Source: Pseudotabrizicola sp. (lineage in GTDB: Bacteria > Pseudomonadota > Alphaproteobacteria > Rhodobacterales > Rhodobacteraceae). From it: DNA of 64,000 bases. Positions 59,155 through 64,000 of the stretch are shown here, piece by piece. A model generated the notes under the pieces. It made no database searches and was not told the DNA's origin. It worked only from the letters and a program-made list of their open reading frames with translations. The DNA lies in NCBI RefSeq assembly GCF_030656345.1, contig NZ_JAUSNR010000010.1:62001-126000 (forward strand), given 5' to 3'. Positions within the stretch are counted from its first letter, which is position 1; each line of letters starts with the position of its first letter. Position numbers and translations under genes: made by a program.

Positions 59155-59202
59155 GTTCGCACTGGTTCCTTTGCGCCGCACGGGCGGCCGCTGACCCCCT
59201 TC

Positions 59203-59228
59203 AACGCGGTTTTGCACCGGGCGGTTCC
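59203..59228 (-). promoter_or_regulatory. EcfG-type general stress promoter of exoD
   Basis: On the minus strand GGAAC (59228-59224) is followed by exactly 17 bases and CGTT (59206-59203). It is the alphaproteobacterial EcfG consensus and sits 49 bp before the exoD ATG. Confidence 0.8.
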
Positions 59229-59292
59229 GGTCCGCCGGACTTTGCGGTGCTCGCCGCCGATGGGCGATGTTCCGCCGATGCACCGGAGCAAG

Positions 59293-59319
59293 GGAACCGC
59301 ACCCCGCCCCACCAACGTT
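59293..59319 (+). promoter_or_regulatory. Possible EcfG promoter of the 141-aa gene (18-bp spacer)
   Basis: GGAAC (59293-59297) and CGTT (59316-59319) are separated by 18 bases, one more than usual. It is 46 bp before the 59366 gene, divergent to the exoD promoter. Confidence 0.4.
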
Positions 59320-59365
59320 AAGGCTGCGTCGCGCCCGCAGGGCGCTGTGACCCGAGGAGCGCAGC

Positions 59366-59791
59366 ATGACCAAAAAAGACCCCGACCCCGCGAAGATGCC
59401 CCAGCCGGTGCAGCCCGCCTCTCCCCGTCTTGATCTGCCATGGATGCAGGCGCTGATCGCCGCCGGGGCCGGTCTTTCCGACACTGATGCCAGCGACCAG
59501 ATCGCCGCGGGTCAGGCCAACAACGCGGTGCATTACATCCGCTGTGGCAGCGGGCCGAAAAACGCCGGGGCCGGCACCGATTTTCTGACCGCTGTTTCGC
59601 GTGCGCGGCAGCTGATCTCTACTGGAGCGCGGCGGATCGTGTTTCTGACCACCGAGGACCGGCCGGACGGCCCGCTGCGCCATTCCCTCACCAGCTTTTC
59701 CCGCCACGCAGGCCGCGCCCTGCCCGCCCGGCCAACAGAATTCGCCGTGGTTCCTGTCATTCCTGCCAATCCGACGGAACCTGCACCCTGA
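59366..59791 (+). CDS. Uncharacterised 141-aa protein
   Basis: Strong GAGGAG Shine-Dalgarno. The protein is soluble with no signal peptide: MTKKDPDPAKMPQPVQP, PWMQALIAAGAGLSDTDASDQIAAGQANNAVHYIRC, ARQLISTGARRIVFLTTEDRPDG. It shows alternating helix and strand pattern, but I recognise no family. It is divergent from exoD with both possible stress promoters between them, so a stress role is inferred. Confidence 0.7.
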   Translation: MTKKDPDPAKMPQPVQPASPRLDLPWMQALIAAGAGLSDTDASDQIAAGQANNAVHYIRCGSGPKNAGAGTDFLTAVSRARQLISTGARRIVFLTTEDRPDGPLRHSLTSFSRHAGRALPARPTEFAVVPVIPANPTEPAP

Positions 59792-59927
59792 TGCCACTGG
59801 GCATCGCTGTGGATCAGTCACGGATATAACCCCCAAAAAATCCCGCAGATTTATCTGGAGGCTTTCCTCTGCTTATAATTGCGGCAGACTGGTTTTACCG
59901 ATTCCCGCGCCACAGTCAGCCTGCGCC

Positions 59928-59958
59928 AAAAAAAAGGCCGCCCCGAAGGACGGCCTTT
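59928..59958 (-). terminator. Rho-independent terminator of the DUF1328 gene
   Basis: AAAGGCCG (59933-59940) pairs with CGGCCTTT (59951-59958) across a 10-base loop, with eight T residues on the minus strand. It is 32 bp after the DUF1328 stop and also lies downstream of the convergent 141-aa gene. Confidence 0.88.
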
Positions 59959-59989
59959 CTTTCATGTGCAATGTCGGCTGCCGATACGG

Positions 59990-60163
59990 TCAGACTGGGG
60001 GCTTTCCGCGTACGGCGCGCGCAATCATCGCGACAACGAACAGGATTATAAAGACAAAAAACAGGATTTGAGCAATCGAGGCTGATGCGCCTGCAATTCC
60101 GCCAAAGCCCAGAGCCGCTGCAATCAATGCCACGACCAGAAACGTCAATGCCCAACCAAGCAT
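59990..60163 (-). CDS. DUF1328 small membrane protein
   Basis: A 57-aa protein starting [36 protein letters not shown] at 60163 with AAGGAG 8 bp upstream. It is two transmembrane helices with a [18 protein letters not shown] hairpin, the DUF1328 (YtjA-like) family, often stress-induced in alphaproteobacteria. Function unknown. An EcfG promoter lies 64 bp upstream. Confidence 0.9.
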   Translation of the reverse strand: MLGWALTFLVVALIAAALGFGGIAGASASIAQILFFVFIILFVVAMIARAVRGKPPV

Positions 60164-60226
60164 GGTGATCTCCTTCATTCTCTGGTTCAAGTTCAGGTCT
60201 TTGCGCCGCAGCGCTCATGTCAGATC

Positions 60227-60251
60227 AACGTGCTGCACTGGCGCAGGTTCC
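60227..60251 (-). promoter_or_regulatory. EcfG-type promoter of the DUF1328 gene
   Basis: On the minus strand GGAAC (60251-60247), 16 bases, CGTT (60230-60227); 64 bp before the DUF1328 ATG. Confidence 0.82.
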
Positions 60252-60498
60252 CGGTGGCAATCAAAAACATCGGCACGGCAGCGGGCTTTCGCAGCCTCTG
60301 CCAGTCAAAAGCGACGGGCCGCGCTTAAATAGCCGTAAAGGGCCGCCCGATTATAGCGTGCTGCCGCCTTCTTCTTTTCAAAGCCGCAATCCCGGGCTTA
60401 AATGCCGGGCTAAACGGTCGCGCGGGCCATTTGCCGAAGGCCAAAATCTTCACCGCCGCCCAGTGATGCTGCACTGCAAAAAATTCCACAGCGGCCAG

Positions 60499-60523
60499 GG
60501 AACCAGACCGGGGCAGCGGCGTT
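60499..60523 (+). promoter_or_regulatory. EcfG-type promoter of the PLDc_N operon
   Basis: GGAAC (60499-60503), 16 bases, CGTT (60520-60523); 80 bp before the 60604 ATG. Matches the EcfG consensus exactly. Confidence 0.85.
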
Positions 60524-60603
60524 GTCTGATCATACCGATGCGGCACAGCACAGTTCAGCCTGACCGCGAAAATACTTCGGACGATCCGCAAAGGATGCGC
60601 ATT

Positions 60604-60810
60604 ATGAATCAACTGAGCATGTTTGAGCTGTCAGGTTTTGGCGGACTACTGATCCTCGCCCTCGATTTGTGGGCCATTATTTCGGTCATCGGGTCAAATG
60701 CCACCACCGGCAAAAAGGTGATCTGGACCTTGCTGATCTTGTTCCTGCCGATCCTTGGGTTCATTCTGTGGTTGATCATGGGTCCGCGTTCCGCAACGCG
60801 CAGGGTCTGA
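60604..60810 (+). CDS. Small PLDc_N-domain membrane protein
   Basis: A 68-aa protein, ATG at 60604 with AAGGA at 8 bp. FGGLLILALDLWAIISVIGSNATTGKKVIWTLLILFLPILGFILWLIMGPR is the PLD nuclease N-terminal domain: two helices around a short loop, without a catalytic domain. Such short proteins are common envelope-stress genes. It starts a three-gene operon driven by the 60499 promoter. A possible lipid-enzyme link is suggested by the phospholipase D gene at 62.4-64 kb, but it is not adjacent in transcription. Confidence 0.88.
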   Translation: MNQLSMFELSGFGGLLILALDLWAIISVIGSNATTGKKVIWTLLILFLPILGFILWLIMGPRSATRRV

Positions 60811-60851
60811 CCGACCGCTGACTCTGACCCAAGACTGACAGGAAAAACCAT

Positions 60852-61232
60852 ATGTCGCGTTCCGGACTTGAAGGCCTGATTGTCCCGCTGATGGATCTTC
60901 TGATGCTGGGGCGCAGGGCTGTGGCGTTGCGGGTTGCGCTGGCAAAGGTCGAACTGCGCACGCGCGCCGGATCGCTGGTCACCGCGCTGGTGCTGTTGTT
61001 TCTGGCGCTGATCCTGGGGGTCATGGTGCTGGTGCTGCTGGTCCAGGCCGGTCTGGTCGGATTGGCGATGCTTGGCCTGCCCCCGCTGCAAGCCCTGTTC
61101 ACCGCGGCAATCACATGCGCCGCTCTGGCGCTGATCCTTGTTCTTGTAGCGCGCTCCTGCCTGCGCAGGGCGACGCTTCCCCTTACCTCTCTCACGGGCA
61201 GTGGCGACACTTTGCCGACCACCCGCCCCTGA
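60852..61232 (+). CDS. Holin-superfamily (YqjE-like) membrane protein
   Basis: A 126-aa protein with an amphipathic N-terminal helix (LMLGRRAVALRVALAKVELRTRAG) and two strong membrane helices (LVTALVLLFLALILGVMVLVLLVQAG and LFTAAITCAALALILVLVARS). The layout fits the phage_holin_3_6/YqjE group, which despite the name is common in stress operons of chromosomes. 41 bp after the PLDc_N gene. No phage genes are nearby. Confidence 0.75.
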   Translation: MSRSGLEGLIVPLMDLLMLGRRAVALRVALAKVELRTRAGSLVTALVLLFLALILGVMVLVLLVQAGLVGLAMLGLPPLQALFTAAITCAALALILVLVARSCLRRATLPLTSLTGSGDTLPTTRP

Positions 61233-61256
61233 CATAGTCTGAATAGGAGACTGAAA

Positions 61257-62339
61257 ATGGCACGCTCCCGTAAATCCGAGACGCTGTACAATGAAGCACG
61301 CGTCACCGAAGACGCCCTGCGCGCGGCCTTTGGCCGTATGGCGGGTCGGCTGACCGGCCGCCGCAGCAGCGACTCGTCCGCAGATGATCTGATCGGTCTG
61401 GCGACCGGGCCTTTGGGTCAGACCGTGCTGGCCACCGCGGCCGCCCGCGCCCTGCGCAGCTATCCGTTGGCGACCGTTCTGGCCGGGGCGGGGTTGGCGT
61501 GGCTTGCCTTTGGGACCCGCCATGAGGAAAGCCTGACCGACCGCGTGACCGACACGCTTGAAGACTGGCAGGCCCGCGCCGATGATGCGCGCGAAGCGGC
61601 CCGCGAACGGCTGACGGCACTGTACGAGGATATGTCTGATCGCGGATCGGATGCCGCTGCATTTGCCCGTGAAAAGGCCACTGTCACCGCTGATCTGGCC
61701 GCCGATCTGGCCTCTGCTTTCGGGCATGGTCTGTCAGATCTGGGGTCTGATGCCGCCGACCGGATCATCGCCGCGCGCGAAAAGGCTTATGCGGCTTTTG
61801 CCTCCGGGGCCGAGGCGGTTGAGGACCAGATCGACGATCTGACCGATACCGACGACGACTGCAATATCCTGCAACGCCACCCCGTGGCCTCTGCCGCTGT
61901 GGCCGTCGCCCTTGGGGCCGCGCTCGCCACCGCCCTGCAGGCCAATCGCCGCGAAGGCGAGTCGCTGGCGGACTCGGCCGAGTCGCTGTTGGCCAAGGCC
62001 CGCAAAAGCTTTGACACCGAACGCACCGCTGCCGGTCGCGCCCTTGGCGAAGCCGCAAGCGCGATGCGCGCCCGGGGGACCGAGGCAGCCCTGGCCATGG
62101 TCTCTGACCTGACAGACATTCTGGAAGGCGCACGTGACAAGGCGCGCGACACCGGACGCGACGCGGCAGATGCGCTGGAAGACGTCGCAGATGATGTGGA
62201 AGGTTCGGTCCGCAAAACCTCACGCAAGGCGGCGTCCAAGGTCAGCGGCGCGGCAAAGCGCGTCAGCGCCCAAACCCGCACCCGCCGCACCGCGACGCAA
62301 AAGCTGGCGGATAAGCTGACCAGCGGCCGCGCAAGCTAA
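61257..62339 (+). CDS. Alanine-rich helical membrane-associated protein, unknown family
   Basis: A 360-aa protein with AGGAGA Shine-Dalgarno. It is Ala/Asp/Arg-rich, mostly helical, with two short hydrophobic stretches (TVLATAAARALRSYPLATVLAGAGLAWLAFG, about 55-85; HPVASAAVAVALGAALATAL, about 205-228). The central and C-terminal parts resemble DUF883/apolipoprotein-like amphipathic helices (ESLLAKARKSFDTERTAAGRALGEAASAM). The basic tail SKVSGAAKRVSAQTRTRRTATQKL may bind nucleic acid or phospholipid. Last gene of the PLDc_N operon, ended by a strong terminator. Confidence 0.75.
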   Translation: MARSRKSETLYNEARVTEDALRAAFGRMAGRLTGRRSSDSSADDLIGLATGPLGQTVLATAAARALRSYPLATVLAGAGLAWLAFGTRHEESLTDRVTDTLEDWQARADDAREAARERLTALYEDMSDRGSDAAAFAREKATVTADLAADLASAFGHGLSDLGSDAADRIIAAREKAYAAFASGAEAVEDQIDDLTDTDDDCNILQRHPVASAAVAVALGAALATALQANRREGESLADSAESLLAKARKSFDTERTAAGRALGEAASAMRARGTEAALAMVSDLTDILEGARDKARDTGRDAADALEDVADDVEGSVRKTSRKAASKVSGAAKRVSAQTRTRRTATQKLADKLTSGRAS

Positions 62340-62375
62340 CCCGTTTCTCCCTGCCTCCTCAAGGCAACCCCGACT

Positions 62376-62405
62376 GACCCATGGCCCCGGCCATGGGTCT
62401 TTTTT
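62376..62405 (+). terminator. Rho-independent terminator of the PLDc_N-holin-Ala-rich operon
   Basis: Perfect 9-bp stem GACCCATGG / CCATGGGTC, loop CCCCGG, followed by six T residues. It lies 37 bp after the Ala-rich gene stop and also separates it from the convergent phospholipase D gene. Confidence 0.92.
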
Positions 62406-62413
62406 GTCGGGGG

Positions 62414-63976
62414 TCAGACCAGTTCCGGCGGCAGGAACGGCACCGCGGTTCCGAACTTTTCGGCGACCCGGATGTCATAGGGCAGGACAAAGCCCTGACG
62501 GTCCTCGGGCACTCTGGCGGCATTCGACAGCGCAAGCCCGCGCCAGGCGGCAACCGCCGTCTTTGGGTCGTAAAAGCTGGCATCGGCACGGTCGGGCAGC
62601 CAGTGGGTCATGCAGCGCTGCCGGATGCCGGCCACCACCTCGGGCTGGGTAAAGGCCACCCCGGCCTCGGTATCCCAGCGCATTGACCGGCCGTTCAGAT
62701 TGGCCGAGGAAATGATCGCGGCATGATCGAAGACCGAAACCTTGGCATGGATATAGATCAGCGGTGCCATCGCCAGCTGATCGCGACCGTGCTTTTGCTT
62801 TGGCTTTGCCCGCCGCTGCTGGGCCGCGCTGCCGATGAACAGGCGGGCCCCAAAGGCCCGGCGCAACCGGCGCAGGCATCTGGCCTGATGCCATTCGCCA
62901 AATTGCGAATCCAGCCCTTCACGCCCGTCAAACGCCAGCTCTTCGGGCGCGCCGGGCAGCATCAGGATCAGGCTCAGATCCGGCTGCCGCGTGGCCGCTT
63001 CACACAGCGCTTCGGTCAGGCGGCTGTCGCGGAAATATTGGCTTTCCAGATAGATCAGCCCACGCGCCCGCGAAATCGCTTCGCAATGCGCGTTGAAAAT
63101 GCCCTGCACCACCGGCTTGGGGCCAAACCTGACCAGCGGCATGTGCCGTTGACGCGACAACGTGACCAGCAGCGCGCCGGTGTTGACCGGCTCGACCTGC
63201 CCCGCGGTGACGGCCTGAAACAGCTCCAGATGGCGGGCGGCATCGGCGGCCACCGGCCCCTCGACCAGCGCCTGCACATCGTGCCAGGTCTGCTCGGCCG
63301 CGCGTTCATGATCAGGGTCGTCATAGCGCCGTTCGTTCAGATCCAGCCCGCCAACATACAGCCGCTCGCGGTCAAAGACTGCGATTTTCTGGTGATGGGT
63401 GCCGGGAAACAGCAGCGGCAACGGCCAGAGCCGGGGCCGAACCGTGCCATCATCGCGCACCACCATCAACGCCCGCCCGCCCGGCATGTCGCGCAGCGCC
63501 GTCGCCCTGACCCCCGCCGATTGCCGGTTCAGCCAGCGCGTGGCCTTCCAGACCCGGGTCATGATCAGCGGCGAAAGCACGAAGCGCGGGACCGATCCGG
63601 TCTGCGCCGGATGTCGCGCTGCGGTGGCGCTCAGCTTGCCTGCCCCCGGCCCGGCCACCTCGGCTGCGGCCTGAAACAGCCGCAGGCTACGCCATGTGCC
63701 GCGATGCATCGCGGTGCGGGCGATCGGATCAAAATCCGACACGGTCAGCGTGATGTTCACCCCGCGCCGCAGGCAGTGGACGATCAGATCAAACCAGCGC
63801 GTGCCCACCGCCAGCCCTTCGGGCGACCGCAGGCGGGTTTCGGGGTCGAACACCAGAAAGCTGCCGATGATCTCGGTCTTTGCACCTAGAAAGGCGCGCT
63901 CAAGCGCCGGATAGGCCTCTGCGGCGGTGATGAAAATCTGTGGGGAGCCGACCCCGGATGAGCTGTCGTCCCGCAT
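62414..63976 (-). CDS. Phospholipase D family protein (two HKD motifs)
   Basis: A 520-aa protein. Start ATG at 63976 is near the right edge; an in-frame GTG at 64000 is also possible. Both catalytic HKD motifs are intact: HHQKIAVFDRERLYVGGLDLNERRYDD and IHAKVSVFDHAAIISSANLNGRSMRWDTE. Related proteins are cardiolipin synthases or phosphatidyl transferases. No N-terminal membrane helix is present, so it is more like cytosolic PLD-like enzymes. The upstream promoter lies outside the window, so stress control cannot be checked. Confidence 0.9.
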   Translation of the reverse strand: MRDDSSSGVGSPQIFITAAEAYPALERAFLGAKTEIIGSFLVFDPETRLRSPEGLAVGTRWFDLIVHCLRRGVNITLTVSDFDPIARTAMHRGTWRSLRLFQAAAEVAGPGAGKLSATAARHPAQTGSVPRFVLSPLIMTRVWKATRWLNRQSAGVRATALRDMPGGRALMVVRDDGTVRPRLWPLPLLFPGTHHQKIAVFDRERLYVGGLDLNERRYDDPDHERAAEQTWHDVQALVEGPVAADAARHLELFQAVTAGQVEPVNTGALLVTLSRQRHMPLVRFGPKPVVQGIFNAHCEAISRARGLIYLESQYFRDSRLTEALCEAATRQPDLSLILMLPGAPEELAFDGREGLDSQFGEWHQARCLRRLRRAFGARLFIGSAAQQRRAKPKQKHGRDQLAMAPLIYIHAKVSVFDHAAIISSANLNGRSMRWDTEAGVAFTQPEVVAGIRQRCMTHWLPDRADASFYDPKTAVAAWRGLALSNAARVPEDRQGFVLPYDIRVAEKFGTAVPFLPPELV

Positions 63977-64000
63977 GATACCGCCCGTCACTCCATCCAC

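Larger units (their letters stand above)
60164..60603. other. 440-bp divergent intergenic region with two stress promoters
   Basis: It holds one EcfG-type promoter for each flanking gene (60227-60251 minus, 60499-60523 plus). A plus-strand frame from 60217 is in phase with the PLDc_N gene, but is Arg/Pro-rich and not conserved-looking, so I reject it as an extension. Confidence 0.6.

Noticed and set aside
60217..60603. Upstream in-frame extension of the PLDc_N gene
   Set aside because: It is Arg/Pro-rich, spans an EcfG promoter and lacks family similarity; the start at 60604 has a good ribosome site.

Overview
The window reads as ordinary chromosome from a high-GC alphaproteobacterium, most likely a member of the Rhodobacteraceae (order Rhodobacterales). 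The genus cannot be fixed because there is no rRNA. Evidence for the family: Hint-domain RTX proteins, a urease cluster with ureJ beside a complete urt urea ABC transporter, two histidine kinases of the HWE/HisKA_2 type, a class II (B12) ribonucleotide reductase, and GGAAC-N16/17-CGTT promoters of the alphaproteobacterial general stress response. There is no phage, IS element or CRISPR array in the window.

Layout. 1-1.4 kb: end of a DUF2332 gene and a MobA-like nucleotidyltransferase. 1.4-6.8 kb: two large RTX-repeat proteins with C-terminal Hint domains. 7.6-16.4 kb: tRNA-Leu(CAA) and housekeeping genes (zinc metallopeptidase, YqaA-type membrane protein, dsbB, dgt, A-type Fe-S carrier, xthA, rarD, DUF985 cupin, eno, EamA transporter, Fur/Mur regulator). 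17-20.7 kb: nrdJ with a candidate NrdR box. 20.7-26.7 kb: a tightly overlapping signalling operon (hybrid kinase with three receivers, CheR methyltransferase, receiver-PAS-HWE kinase-receiver). 26.8 kb: tRNA-Ser(TGA). 27.1-33.5 kb: a forward run of SPOR lipoprotein, D,D-carboxypeptidase, tmk, holB, tatD, MBL-fold hydrolase and AEC transporter, with a vestigial duplicate of the AEC gene start. 33.6-38.1 kb: a polyamine-type ABC transporter. 38.4-40.8 kb: tRNA-Leu(GAG), a peptidoglycan-binding-domain protein and lipB.

40.9-53.8 kb is a nitrogen block read leftwards: ureD-A-J-B-orf-C-E-F-G, a terminator, then urtA-B-C-D-E. It imports urea and hydrolyses it to ammonia. A 59-residue coiled-coil gene lies antisense inside the urease operon, and two palindromes lie upstream of urtA. 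53.9-56.9 kb: an ExoY-type sugar transferase, ribokinase, RbsD/FucU mutarotase and a Crp/Fnr regulator with an N-terminal cysteine cluster.

57-64 kb is the most interesting part. A pseudo-receiver and a HisKA_2 kinase are followed by small envelope genes (exoD, an unknown 141-aa protein, DUF1328, PLDc_N, holin-like, an Ala-rich 360-aa protein) and a phospholipase D family enzyme. Three consensus general-stress promoters and one weaker candidate sit in the two divergent intergenic regions here, so this looks like a compact EcfG-controlled envelope-stress island. Starts were chosen from Shine-Dalgarno spacing, overlaps and family N-termini; many open frames extend further upstream than the true start.
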